DNA of 64,000 nucleotides from Colidextribacter sp. OB.20. GTDB taxonomy: Bacteria; Bacillota; Clostridia; Oscillospirales; Oscillospiraceae. The notes under the pieces were generated by a model. The model was not told the DNA's origin, made no database searches, and was given only the letters and a program-made list of their open reading frames with translations. The position numbers were made by a program, and so were the translations under genes. Below, one piece after another: positions 1-8,145 of the stretch. The DNA lies in assembly GCF_009911595.1 (NCBI RefSeq), contig NZ_QWKG01000018.1, forward strand, positions 1-64,000, read 5' to 3'. How positions within the stretch are numbered: position 1 is the stretch's first letter; every line of letters begins with the position of its first letter.

Positions 1-836
1 CGCTGTCCGCCCTGCTGGCCACCTGCGGCCGGGGGCGGCGGCTGCGGGAGGGGGTGCCCTGCGCCATCGTGGGCCGGCCCAACGCGGGCAAGTCCTCCCT
101 GCTCAACGCCATGCTGGGCTGGGACCGGGCTATCGTCACCGACGTCCCGGGCACCACCCGGGACACGGTGGAGGAACGGTGCGAGCTGGAGGGCGTCCCC
201 CTGCGGCTCATCGACACCGCTGGCCTGCGGGACACCGACGACCCGGTGGAGAAGCTGGGGGTGGAGCGCTCCCGAAAGGCCATGGAGGAGGCGGGGCTGA
301 TTCTGGTGCTCATCGACGCCTCACGGCCCGCCCAGGACGAGGACTTTCTCCTTTTGCAAGAGGCCATATCCCTGGCCCCCACCATTCTGGTGTGGACCAA
401 GGGGGACCTGCCCGCCGCCCCCGTTCTGTTTGCCCTTCAGGACCCTGCCCGCTTGAGCGGTGTGATTTCCGTATTGACCAAGGCGGATGAATCCACCCCG
501 TTTTTGGACCTGCCGGAGGGCGTACCTGTTGTGGGGATCAGCGCCAGGACCGGGCAGGGGCTGGATTTGCTGGAGGCGGCGGTGGCCGAGCTGTTCCCCA
601 GAGAGGAGTCCGTCCCCTACGGCCAGCTTCTCACCAACGCCCGGCAGGAGGAGGCCGCCCGCAGGGCTCTTGAGAGCGTCCACCGGGCCCGTGAGGCCCT
701 GGGGGCGGGGGTCACCCCTGACGCCCTGCTCACCGACGTGGAGGAGGCGATCACAGCCCTGGGGGAGCTTACCGGCCAGAGCGTTCGGGAGGATGTGACC
801 GGCCGAATTTTCGCGAAATTCTGCGTAGGAAAATAG
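1..836 (+). CDS. mnmE: tRNA modification GTPase MnmE, C-terminal part (5' end outside window)
   Basis: The open frame enters from the left edge (codons start at base 3) and ends at a TAG. MnmE with MnmG installs the (carboxymethyl)aminomethyl group on the wobble uridine of certain tRNAs. The visible part holds the G domain, with Walker A GRPNAGKSS, switch region GTTRDT and DTAGLRDT, then the C-terminal helices and the family-typical end FCVGK, where the cysteine belongs to the conserved CxGK tail. The N-terminal folate-binding domain is outside the window. Odd point: two NKxD-like segments occur about 30 residues apart (TKGDLP and TKADES), so the G4 region seems to carry a short insertion. 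The MnmE assignment itself is secure. Confidence 0.95.
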   Translation, partial: LSALLATCGRGRRLREGVPCAIVGRPNAGKSSLLNAMLGWDRAIVTDVPGTTRDTVEERCELEGVPLRLIDTAGLRDTDDPVEKLGVERSRKAMEEAGLILVLIDASRPAQDEDFLLLQEAISLAPTILVWTKGDLPAAPVLFALQDPARLSGVISVLTKADESTPFLDLPEGVPVVGISARTGQGLDLLEAAVAELFPREESVPYGQLLTNARQEEAARRALESVHRAREALGAGVTPDALLTDVEEAITALGELTGQSVREDVTGRIFAKFCVGK

Positions 837-882
837 GGCTGGCCGGGCTCCGGTTTTTCTATGGAAATTTTCCAAATTGCTA

Positions 883-911
883 TTGAAATGAGGACTCTTT
901 TGTGGTATCTT
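883..911 (+). promoter_or_regulatory. Sigma-A-type promoter for the hemerythrin gene
   Basis: TTGAAA (883-888), a 17-base spacer and TATCTT (906-911), with TGG just before the -10 (extended -10). It lies about 50 bases upstream of the start codon at 958. Confidence 0.6.
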
Positions 912-957
912 GCTTAAAAGAAAACTGCGGAAATCATGGCGGTGAGGAGGGGTTTTT

Positions 958-2334
958 ATGGACGCCAGATTTGAGTGGCGTGAGGAGTTTAACACCGGAG
1001 TCGAGTCTATCGACAAGGAGCACCAGCGGCTGTTTAAGATTATCAACAAGCTGTTCCGCTTCCGGGAGGAGGAGAAGGACAGCCAGTGGACCTGCCAGGA
1101 GGGTATCAAGTATTTCAAGGGGCACGCGATGAAGCACTTCTCCGACGAGGAGGCCTACATGGCCTCCGTCGGCTATGAGGGGCTGGAGGAGCACCAGCGC
1201 ATCCACAGGATCTTCCGGGAGCAGACCCTCCCGGCCCTGGAGCAGGAGCTGGAGCAGACGGACTACGCCCCGGACGCGGTGGAGCACTTTTTGGGGGTGT
1301 GCGCCGGCTGGCTCATCGGACATACGCTGACAGAGGACCAGGCCATTGCCGGCAAGCGGACCAGCTCCTGGAAGTCCCTGCTGCCCGGGGAAGAAGTTGC
1401 GGAGATGAAGAAGGTCATCATCCAGCTGGTTTTCGACATGTTCCATCTGGAGTCCCAGGTTATCAGCGACGCCTACAGCGGCGAGAAATTCGGAAAGGGT
1501 GTATATTACCGCCTGTCCTACAAAACGAAGAAGAGCGAGCAGCGCCAGGAGATTATGCTGGTTTTTGAGGAGAAGCTGCTCATCAACACCGTGGGCAAGG
1601 TCATGGGCCTTCAGACCGGCAAGCTGGATACCATGCTGATCCACGCCGCCCGGTATACCGCCCGGCAGTTCGTGGGGCGGATTATGGAGCAGTTCCCCTC
1701 CATGCAGAATTACGAACTGAAGGAGGAGACCCTGCTGTCCTACGAGCAGTTCCAGAAGGTCTTTGAGAAGGAGACCATGCAGGTCAGCCTGCTGCTGAAC
1801 ACCGGCGGCGCGGGCTACTTCGCCTACTGCGTCATCGCCCCCCACCTGCTGGAGGAGGGAGTGGGCACCGCCATCGAGAACGAGAACGCCAGCGCTCTGG
1901 CTGAGGTGGAGGAATATCTGGCGAAGCGGGAGAAGCAGGAGGAGCAGGAGGAGATCGAGCACCGGCTGAAGATTCTGGTGGTGGACGACTCCATGACCAT
2001 CCGCCAGGGAATGAAGCAGCTGCTGGAGAAGGACTATGAGGTGGCTTTGGCGGAGTCGGGGGTGGCCGCCATCCGGACCATCACCCTGAACAAGCCCGAT
2101 CTGGTGCTGCTGGACTATGAGATGCCGGTGGTAGACGGCAAGCAGACCCTGGAGATGCTCCGCTCGGAGAAGAGCTTCGCCAGTATCCCGGTGATCTTCC
2201 TCACCGGCCGGGACGACCCGGAGGTGGTGCGGGCGCTGCTGTCTCTGAAGCCGGCGGGCTACCTGCTGAAATACCTGAAGCCCGGAGAGATTAAGGCGAA
2301 GATTGACGCCCTTCTTGAAAAGCATAAGGCGTAA
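958..2334 (+). CDS. Bacteriohemerythrin / CheX-like / response regulator receiver fusion
   Basis: A 458-residue cytosolic protein. Residues 1-135 are a bacteriohemerythrin with every expected diiron ligand: H22, H60, E64, H79, H83, H122 and D127. This domain binds O2 or NO at a diiron centre. Residues about 140-320 resemble CheX/CheC-type chemotaxis phosphatase folds, but this is weaker and I cannot point to the catalytic ExxN pair. Residues about 338-458 are a receiver domain with VVDDS, the phospho-acceptor in LLDYEMP and a late conserved lysine (LLKYLKPGE). The ribosome site GAGGAGGGG precedes ATG 958. It has its own promoter and a downstream hairpin, so it is probably monocistronic. Inference: an oxygen or NO sensor feeding a signalling or motility output; no chemotaxis genes are adjacent. 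Confidence 0.85.
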   Translation: MDARFEWREEFNTGVESIDKEHQRLFKIINKLFRFREEEKDSQWTCQEGIKYFKGHAMKHFSDEEAYMASVGYEGLEEHQRIHRIFREQTLPALEQELEQTDYAPDAVEHFLGVCAGWLIGHTLTEDQAIAGKRTSSWKSLLPGEEVAEMKKVIIQLVFDMFHLESQVISDAYSGEKFGKGVYYRLSYKTKKSEQRQEIMLVFEEKLLINTVGKVMGLQTGKLDTMLIHAARYTARQFVGRIMEQFPSMQNYELKEETLLSYEQFQKVFEKETMQVSLLLNTGGAGYFAYCVIAPHLLEEGVGTAIENENASALAEVEEYLAKREKQEEQEEIEHRLKILVVDDSMTIRQGMKQLLEKDYEVALAESGVAAIRTITLNKPDLVLLDYEMPVVDGKQTLEMLRSEKSFASIPVIFLTGRDDPEVVRALLSLKPAGYLLKYLKPGEIKAKIDALLEKHKA

Positions 2335-2339
2335 AAAAA

Positions 2340-2368
2340 CAGGAGCGCTCTGAGGAGCGCTCCTGTTT
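2340..2368 (+). terminator. Hairpin terminator after the hemerythrin gene
   Basis: Inverted repeat CAGGAGCGCTC / GAGCGCTCCTG followed by TTTG. The stem is strong but the T tract is short. It faces the pta terminator between two convergent genes. Confidence 0.6.
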
Positions 2369-2384
2369 GCTGATTTCCCTGCCC

Positions 2385-2413
2385 GCAAAAAAGAGCGCCC
2401 CATAGGGCGCTCT
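2385..2413 (-). terminator. Rho-independent terminator of pta
   Basis: On the minus strand the stem AGAGCGCCC / GGGCGCTCT is followed by TTTTTT, directly after the pta stop codon. Confidence 0.85.
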
Positions 2414-2416
2414 AAA

Positions 2417-3391
2417 TCAGGCCAGAGCGGCGGTGATGATAGCCATGGAGTAGACCTCCTGGGCGTTGCAGCCCCGGCTCAGGTCGTTAATGGGGGCGTT
2501 CAGGCCAAGCAGGATGGGGCCGTAGGCCTCGAAGGAGCCCAGGCGCTGGGCGATCTTATAGCCGATGTTGCCCGCGCTGATGTCGGGGAAGATGAAGGTG
2601 TTGGCGTAGCCGGCCACCTTGGAGTCGGGGCACTTGGTCTCGGCCACCCGGGGGGAGACGGCGGCGTCAAACTGCAGCTCGCCCTCGATGGGCACATTGG
2701 GCATAGCCAGCTTGGCCTTCTCGGCGGCGCTGCGCATCTTGTCCACGGCGGCGCCCTTGCCGGAGCCGAGGGTGGAGTAGCTGAGGAAGGCCACCTTGGG
2801 GTCCACGCCGAAGATCTTGGCGCAGGAGACGGTCTCGGAGGCGATCTCCACCAGCTCGTCCTCGCTGGGGTCGATGTTGATGGCGCAGTCGGCCATAGCC
2901 AGCACCATGTTGCCGCCGGTGGCAGAGGGGCGCACCAGGATGAAGCAGGAGGACACGATGGTGTTGCCCGGCTTGGTCTTAACCAGCTGGAGGGCGGGAC
3001 GGACGGTGTCAGCGGTGGAGTAGGTAGCGCCGCCAAGCAGGGCGTCGGCCACGCCCATAGCCACCAGCATGGTGCCGAAGTAGTTGCCCTTTTTCAGCAT
3101 GACCCGGCACTCGTCGGGGGTCATCTTGCCCTTGCGCAGCTCCACCATCCGCTCCACCATGGCGTCCATATTCTCATAGGTCTCGGGGTCGTAGATGATG
3201 GCGCCCCGGATGTTGAAGCCGGCGTCCTCGGCGGCCTCCTGAATCTCGGCGGCGTTGCCGATGAGGATGGGGGTCAGGAAGGTACCGGACAGAAGGCGGG
3301 CGGAGGCCTCCAGAATACGGGGGTCGGTGCCCTCGGTGAATACAATCTTGCGAGGGTGGGCTTTCAGGATCTCAATGAGTTTTTTAAACAT
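2417..3391 (-). CDS. pta: Phosphate acetyltransferase
   Basis: 324 residues, normal length for the single-domain Pta family. It interconverts acetyl-CoA plus phosphate with acetyl phosphate plus CoA in the acetate pathway, in the cytosol. Family features include the N-terminal IVFTEGTDPRILEA, the glycine-rich GGATYSTADTVRPAL and, near the C-terminus, YGPILLGLNAPINDLSRGC. An open frame continues upstream to 3514, but ATG 3391 is chosen because it is preceded by GGAAGGAAG at normal spacing and the protein then begins MFKKLIEIL like its relatives. No acetate kinase gene is adjacent. A terminator follows immediately. Confidence 0.95.
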   Translation of the reverse strand: MFKKLIEILKAHPRKIVFTEGTDPRILEASARLLSGTFLTPILIGNAAEIQEAAEDAGFNIRGAIIYDPETYENMDAMVERMVELRKGKMTPDECRVMLKKGNYFGTMLVAMGVADALLGGATYSTADTVRPALQLVKTKPGNTIVSSCFILVRPSATGGNMVLAMADCAINIDPSEDELVEIASETVSCAKIFGVDPKVAFLSYSTLGSGKGAAVDKMRSAAEKAKLAMPNVPIEGELQFDAAVSPRVAETKCPDSKVAGYANTFIFPDISAGNIGYKIAQRLGSFEAYGPILLGLNAPINDLSRGCNAQEVYSMAIITAALA

Positions 3392-3442
3392 GTGACAACT
3401 TCCTTCCAAATCAAAGATAGATGTGACAGCACATCTGCTTCC

Positions 3443-3472
3443 ATGATAAGATGGTAACATTTTCCCGGGCAA
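3443..3472 (-). promoter_or_regulatory. Possible promoter of pta
   Basis: Minus strand TTGCCC, 18-base spacer, TATCAT, about 50 bases upstream of the pta start. The match is modest. Confidence 0.4.
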
Positions 3473-3544
3473 AAAGCAAGAGCCGCAGGCATAGTTTTTC
3501 CGGAAAGGGAGCAAAAAATCCCGGGAAAATTTTTGGATTCCCTC

Positions 3545-3574
3545 TTTACGCCGGGGAGTGATTTCAGGTATACT
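3545..3574 (+). promoter_or_regulatory. Promoter of the XRE regulator gene
   Basis: TTTACG (3545-3550), 18 bases, TATACT (3569-3574), about 60 bases ahead of the start codon at 3632. Confidence 0.55.
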
Positions 3575-3631
3575 ATACCAAGCGTATTGAAGGGCCGGGC
3601 CCCCGGCCGTTGATTATGAGGAGAGAGAGAT

Positions 3632-4336
3632 ATGAACGAAGAATTTGCCCGCACCCTGTCTCTGCTGCGGCAGGAGAAGAAGGTCAGCCAGCGCACCGCG
3701 GCCTCCGCCCTGGGCATCTCCCAGGCCCTGCTCAGCCACTATGAGAACGGTATCCGGGAGCCCGGCCTGCCCTTTGTGGTGAAGGCCTGCGACTACTACG
3801 GCGTGTCCGCCGACTTCCTTCTGGGCCGGACCCTGACCCGGGACGGCGCCACCATCTCCGCCGAGGAGCTCTACGACATCAGCGACGAGAAGAACAACTC
3901 CATCAAGGGGGGGGTGCTTGCCCTGCTGAGCAAGAAGCTGCTGGTCAACTCCATCGGCGTCCTCTTCGGCCTGCTGGGCAGGACGGGCAGCCGGGAGGCC
4001 ATCCAGGCCGCCGCCGGCTACCTGTCCACCGCCGTGTACACCGTCTACCGCCGGCTCTACGACGCTAACCCGGACAACAACCCCGACTTCTTCTCCGTCC
4101 CCCCCCGGCACTTTCAGGCCGGCCTCCATGAGGCGGACATGAAGTGCTGCGAGGCCGAGCTGGCCGACGCCCTGGCCGCCCACGCCAAGGCCAAGGGCCC
4201 ATGGCCCGAGATGACCCACGACGCCCTGGCCCGGGACTACCCCGTGCTGTACCAGTCCATCCTCCAGGTGGTCCACAACACCGGCGCGCGGGTCAACGCC
4301 ATCAGTGGAGGCAGGAAGAAGCAGGAGAAGAAATAG
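3632..4336 (+). CDS. XRE-family helix-turn-helix transcriptional regulator
   Basis: 234 residues. Residues about 8-62 form an XRE/Cro DNA-binding domain: LRQEKKVSQRTAASALGIS then QALLSHYENGIREPGL, with the usual YGVSADFLLGR ending. The remaining ~170 residues are helical with no recognised ligand-binding domain. RBS GAGGAGAGAGA precedes ATG 3632. The gene stands alone between divergent pta and a repeat element, so its targets cannot be told from context. DNA-binding role is secure; the effector is unknown. Confidence 0.85.
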   Translation: MNEEFARTLSLLRQEKKVSQRTAASALGISQALLSHYENGIREPGLPFVVKACDYYGVSADFLLGRTLTRDGATISAEELYDISDEKNNSIKGGVLALLSKKLLVNSIGVLFGLLGRTGSREAIQAAAGYLSTAVYTVYRRLYDANPDNNPDFFSVPPRHFQAGLHEADMKCCEAELADALAAHAKAKGPWPEMTHDALARDYPVLYQSILQVVHNTGARVNAISGGRKKQEKK

Positions 4337-4358
4337 ACTGTAGTGGAGCGCAAAAAAG

Positions 4359-4470
4359 CCTCCCCCTATATGGGGGAGGGGGCTGGCCGTAGGCCAGACG
4401 GAGGGGGTATTGGGAGGTGGGCCCCCTCAGTCACGCTTCGCGTGACAGCTCCCCCACAAGGGGGGGGCCT
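4359..4470. repeat. Four-hairpin intergenic repeat element, copy 1
   Basis: Four successive stem-loops: CCTCCCCC/GGGGGAGG (4359-4379), CTGGCC-GTA-GGCCAG (4383-4397), GTCACGC-TTC-GCGTGAC (4430-4446) and CCCCC-ACAA-GGGGG (4451-4464). The same order of hairpins, with different arm sequences, recurs at 6121-6250 and 26258-26366. Confidence 0.75.
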
Positions 4471-4520
4471 TGCCCTGCGGGGGACGGAAGGCGAGCCAGG
4501 ATAAGAAATGAGGGGACGCC

Positions 4521-5291
4521 ATGAAACTGATCTATGAAATTGATTTCTCCGCGCTGAGTCCGGAGGGGAAGCAAAGATTTATGAACTACCTGCAGGATGA
4601 TATGGAGGCGTGCTTTGAAGATGAACCCCTTGAGGTCCAGCGCCTGGCCATGACCCTGATCTTCACCCGCTGGTGGAACTCCTACAAGCATATAGCCCCG
4701 GAGGAGCCCACCCCGGAGATTCTTGGGACCGCCATTGAGCTGCTTTGGGATTTTCTGGAGGGGAAATGCGGGGACAGGGAATTTGACCGGTTCTAGAAGA
4801 GCTTTCACGAGGCCGCCCGGGTGGCCGTGTTCAGCTTCATGGGTGAGGACAGGCTGAAGGAGGACCCGGAGAGCGAGGCCTTCTATCAGGCGCACTTCGG
4901 CCAATGGGAGTCCGAATCCTACAACAACTTTTGTGTCTGGCTGGCCGCTGTGATGGAAGATATTGCCGGGAGTGAGGGATATCCCCTGTATTGGATTCCG
5001 GTGGATTACGTGCTCTATAACGATATCGCCCTGACCATGATCGGCTTTTTAGAGACAGTCTGCCAAGACGATCAGGACAATTCCGGCGGCCACCCTTTAG
5101 ATGGGCTGGAGCGCCGGGAACGTGCAATCTACAGCACCCCAACCTTTGTCCAAGTCATCGCTCTGCTCCAGCAGGACATGCGTACCGCCCTGTCGGGCAC
5201 GCCCCTGGCGGAGCTGCGGGAGCGGTATCGGAACGAGTACCTGTTCTCCCCGGAGGACAGCGCGAAGATCAGCCATTGCCGAGACCTGTAG
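4521..5291 (+). pseudogene. Unknown acidic protein, upstream tandem copy, broken by an in-frame amber codon
   Basis: The frame starts at ATG 4521, meets TAG at 4794-4796 (codon 92) and continues in the same frame to 5291. The intact neighbour at 5324-6088 has AAG (lysine) at the same place, so one base change truncates this copy. The part after the stop is still open and still closely matches the neighbour, which points to a recent event. I do not recognise the family. The protein would be soluble, acidic and helical, with the block IFTRWWNSYKHIAPEEP shared by both copies. Translation may give a 91-residue fragment. Confidence 0.8.
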
Positions 5292-5323
5292 GGCGGCCCG
5301 GGATGAGAAATAAGGAGGACACC

Positions 5324-6088
5324 GTGAAACCGATCTATGAAATTGATTTCCCTGCCCTGAGCCTGAAGGAGAAGGTAGACTTTATAACCGACCTGCAGGA
5401 GAACATTGAGGCGTGCCTTGCAGATAAGCCTATTGAGGTCCAGCGCCTGGCCGACACCCTGATCTTCACCCGCTGGTGGAACTCCTACAAGCATATAGCC
5501 CCGGAGGAGCCCACCCCGGAGATCCTTGGGACCGCCATTGAGCTGCTGTGGGACTTTCTGGAGGGGAAATGCGGAGACAGGGAATTTGGCCGGTTCAAGA
5601 AGAGCTTTTACGAGGCCGCCCGGGTGGCCGTGTTCAGCTTCATGGATGAGGACAGCCTGAAGAAGGACCCGGAGAGCGAGGCCTTCTATCAGGCGCACTT
5701 CAGCCAATGGGAGTCCGAATCCTACAACAACTTTTGTATCTGGTTGGCCACCATGATGCAGGATATTGACAGAAGTGACGGATATCCCCTGGGCTGGGAG
5801 GATGTGGGGTGCGTGCTCTACGAGGATATCGCCATGAATATGATCGACTTTTTGGATACAGTCTGCCTGGACGATCTGGACAATTTCGACGGCCACCCTC
5901 TGGCTAAGCTGAAACGCCGGGAACGCGGGATCTATAGAACCTCAACCTTCGCCCAAGTCATCGCTCTGCTCCAGCAGGACTTGCGTACCGCCCTGTCGGG
6001 CACGCCCCTGGCGGAGCTGCGGGAGCGGTATCGGAACGAGTACCTGTTCTCCCCGGAGGAGAGCGCAAAAATCAGCCGCTGCCGGTAA
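5324..6088 (+). CDS. Unknown acidic soluble protein, intact tandem copy
   Basis: 254 residues, from GTG 5324 preceded by AAGGAGGACACC. The GTG is chosen over an upstream in-frame ATG (5276) because it aligns with the start of the sister gene (MKLIYEIDF versus VKPIYEIDF). No signal peptide, membrane segment or known motif is visible. The protein is rich in acidic residues and tryptophan/tyrosine, and near-identical to the upstream broken copy over long stretches. Tandem copies of small acidic orphan proteins sometimes turn out to be immunity proteins, but no toxin gene is nearby, so that is only a guess. Confidence 0.7.
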   Translation: MKPIYEIDFPALSLKEKVDFITDLQENIEACLADKPIEVQRLADTLIFTRWWNSYKHIAPEEPTPEILGTAIELLWDFLEGKCGDREFGRFKKSFYEAARVAVFSFMDEDSLKKDPESEAFYQAHFSQWESESYNNFCIWLATMMQDIDRSDGYPLGWEDVGCVLYEDIAMNMIDFLDTVCLDDLDNFDGHPLAKLKRRERGIYRTSTFAQVIALLQQDLRTALSGTPLAELRERYRNEYLFSPEESAKISRCR

Positions 6089-6120
6089 TCCTCCAGGGGC
6101 GGCCTGCGGCCGCCCGAAGG

Positions 6121-6250
6121 CCTCCCTTCAAAAAGGGAGGTGGCATTTGCGAAGCAAATGACGGAGGGTTTTCCCCTGACGAAACGCATCCGTTTCCACA
6201 GGAGAAACCCCCACCCGGCTTCGCCGGGAGCCCCCTTGGGAAGGGGGCCT
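6121..6250. repeat. Four-hairpin intergenic repeat element, copy 2
   Basis: Stem-loops CCTCCCTT/AAGGGAGG (6121-6140), CATTTGC-GAA-GCAAATG (6144-6160), CCCGGC-TTC-GCCGGG (6214-6228) and CCCCCTT-GGG-AAGGGGG (6231-6247). An additional stem GAAACG/CGTTTC (6181-6196) is inserted between the second and third. Nearly identical to the element at 26258-26366 apart from this insertion. Confidence 0.8.
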
Positions 6251-6279
6251 GATTTCCACACCTCAAGGAGGCACACATA

Positions 6280-8088
6280 ATGACCGACCAAAGTAAAATC
6301 AGAAACTTTTCTATCATCGCCCACATCGACCACGGCAAGTCCACCCTGTCAGACCGTTTAATTGAGCTGTGCGGGGCGGTGGAGCAGCGGCAGATGGAGT
6401 CCCAGCTGCTGGACAACATGGACCTGGAGAAGGAGCGGGGCATCACCATCAAGGCCCGGGCGGTCCGTCTGGACTACCAGGCGGAGGATGGGGAGGTCTA
6501 CCACCTGAACCTCATCGACACCCCGGGGCATGTGGACTTCAACTATGAGGTCAGCCGTTCCCTGGCGGCCTGCGAGGGGGCGGTGCTCATTGTGGACGCC
6601 TCCCAGGGCATCGAGGCCCAGACCCTGGCCAACACCTACCTGGCTATGGAGCACGACCTGGAGATCCTCCCGGTGGTGAACAAGATCGATCTGCCCGCCG
6701 CCGACCCGCAGCGTGTGAAAGAGGAGATCGAGAACATTCTGGCCCTCCCCGCCCTGGACGCCCCGGAGATTTCCGCCAAGCAGGGGGTCAACATCCCAGC
6801 CGTGCTGGAGGACATTGTGCGCAACATACCCGCCCCGGAGGGGGACCCCGCCGCCCCCCTGAAGGCCCTGATCTTCGATAGCCAGTATGACCCCTATGTG
6901 GGGGTGATCGTCTACTTCCGGATCATGGAGGGCACCCTGAAAAAGGGGATGAACGTGAAAATGATGGCCTCGGGGGCCGCATACCAGGTTTTGGACTGCG
7001 GCTATTTGAAGCCCCTGGGGATGGAGTCCGCTCCGGAGCTGTCCGCCGGGGAGGTGGGCTGGTTCACCGCGTCCATCAAGAACGTGAAGGACACCAGCGT
7101 GGGGGACACCATCACTGGCGCGGACAGCCCCGCCGGCGCCCCCCTGCCCGGCTACCGCCCCGCCCAGGCCATGGTCTACTGCGGTATCTACACAGAGGAC
7201 GGGTCCAAATACCCCGACCTGCGGGACGCCCTGGAGAAGCTCCAGCTCAACGACGCCTCCCTGTCCTTCGAGCCCGAGTCCTCGGTGGCCCTGGGCTTCG
7301 GCTTCCGGTGCGGCTTTCTGGGGATGCTCCACATGGAGATCATCCAGGAGCGGCTGGAGCGGGAGTTCGACCTGGACCTGGTGACCACATTACCCTCGGT
7401 AATTTATGAGGTCACCAAAACGGACGGGACTGTGGTCCGGGTGGACAATCCCCACAACTACCCCGACCCCGGAGCCATCTCCCAGGCCCGGGAGCCCTAC
7501 GCCAAGGTGTCCATCATCTCGCCCCCGGACTATGTGGGCAACATCATGCCCATGTGTCAGGAGCGGCGGGGGGTGTTTAAGGATATGCAGTATCTGGACA
7601 CCAACCTGGTGGAGCTGCACTACTCCATGCCAATCGGCGAGATCATCTACGACTTTTTCGACGCCCTGAAAGCCCGCACCAAGGGGTACGCCTCCCTGGA
7701 CTACGAACTGGAGGGCTATGAGCCCAGCGACCTGGTGAAGGTGGACCTGCTTCTCAACGGCGACCAGGTGGACGCCCTGAGCTTCATCGTCCACCGGGAG
7801 AAGGCCTACGGCAGGGCCAGGCGCATCTGCGAGAAGCTGAAGGAGAACATCCCCCGCCAGCTCTTCGAGGTCCCCGTCCAGGCGGCCATCGGGGGCAAGA
7901 TCATCGCCCGGGAGACGGTGAAGGCCATGCGCAAGGACGTGCTGGCCAAGTGCTACGGCGGCGACATTACCCGGAAGAAGAAGCTCCTCGAGAAGCAGAA
8001 GGAGGGCAAAAAGAAAATGCGCACCCTGGGCACTGTCCAGCTGCCCACTGAGGCCTTCATGGCGGTTTTGAAGCTGGATGAGGAATAA
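6280..8088 (+). CDS. lepA: Elongation factor 4 (ribosome back-translocating GTPase)
   Basis: 602 residues, the usual LepA length. GTPase motifs: AHIDHGKST (G1), DTPGHVDF (G3) and NKIDLP (G4). These are followed by the domain II, III and V regions and the LepA-specific C-terminal domain with [18 protein letters not shown]. It acts on the ribosome during translation, probably in 30S assembly or stress. RBS AAGGAGGCACACATA precedes ATG 6280. In many Firmicutes lepA is followed by hemN or hrcA; here it is followed by a terminator and an opposing lipoprotein gene. Confidence 0.97.
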   Translation: MTDQSKIRNFSIIAHIDHGKSTLSDRLIELCGAVEQRQMESQLLDNMDLEKERGITIKARAVRLDYQAEDGEVYHLNLIDTPGHVDFNYEVSRSLAACEGAVLIVDASQGIEAQTLANTYLAMEHDLEILPVVNKIDLPAADPQRVKEEIENILALPALDAPEISAKQGVNIPAVLEDIVRNIPAPEGDPAAPLKALIFDSQYDPYVGVIVYFRIMEGTLKKGMNVKMMASGAAYQVLDCGYLKPLGMESAPELSAGEVGWFTASIKNVKDTSVGDTITGADSPAGAPLPGYRPAQAMVYCGIYTEDGSKYPDLRDALEKLQLNDASLSFEPESSVALGFGFRCGFLGMLHMEIIQERLEREFDLDLVTTLPSVIYEVTKTDGTVVRVDNPHNYPDPGAISQAREPYAKVSIISPPDYVGNIMPMCQERRGVFKDMQYLDTNLVELHYSMPIGEIIYDFFDALKARTKGYASLDYELEGYEPSDLVKVDLLLNGDQVDALSFIVHREKAYGRARRICEKLKENIPRQLFEVPVQAAIGGKIIARETVKAMRKDVLAKCYGGDITRKKKLLEKQKEGKKKMRTLGTVQLPTEAFMAVLKLDEE

Positions 8089-8109
8089 TGTCCTGCGACG
8101 ACAAGAGAG

Positions 8110-8145
8110 CGGCCCGGTGAACATCTCACCGGGCCGTCTGTTATT
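8110..8145 (+). terminator. Terminator after lepA
   Basis: Perfect 11-base stem CGGCCCGGTGA / TCACCGGGCCG with a five-base loop, followed by the T-rich TCTGTTATTT. Confidence 0.8.

Noticed and set aside
4794-4796. In-frame TAG as a pyrrolysine codon
   Set aside because: Pyrrolysine replaces few specific residues in methyltransferases. The sister gene has lysine here and no pyl genes are visible, so a simple nonsense mutation is more likely.
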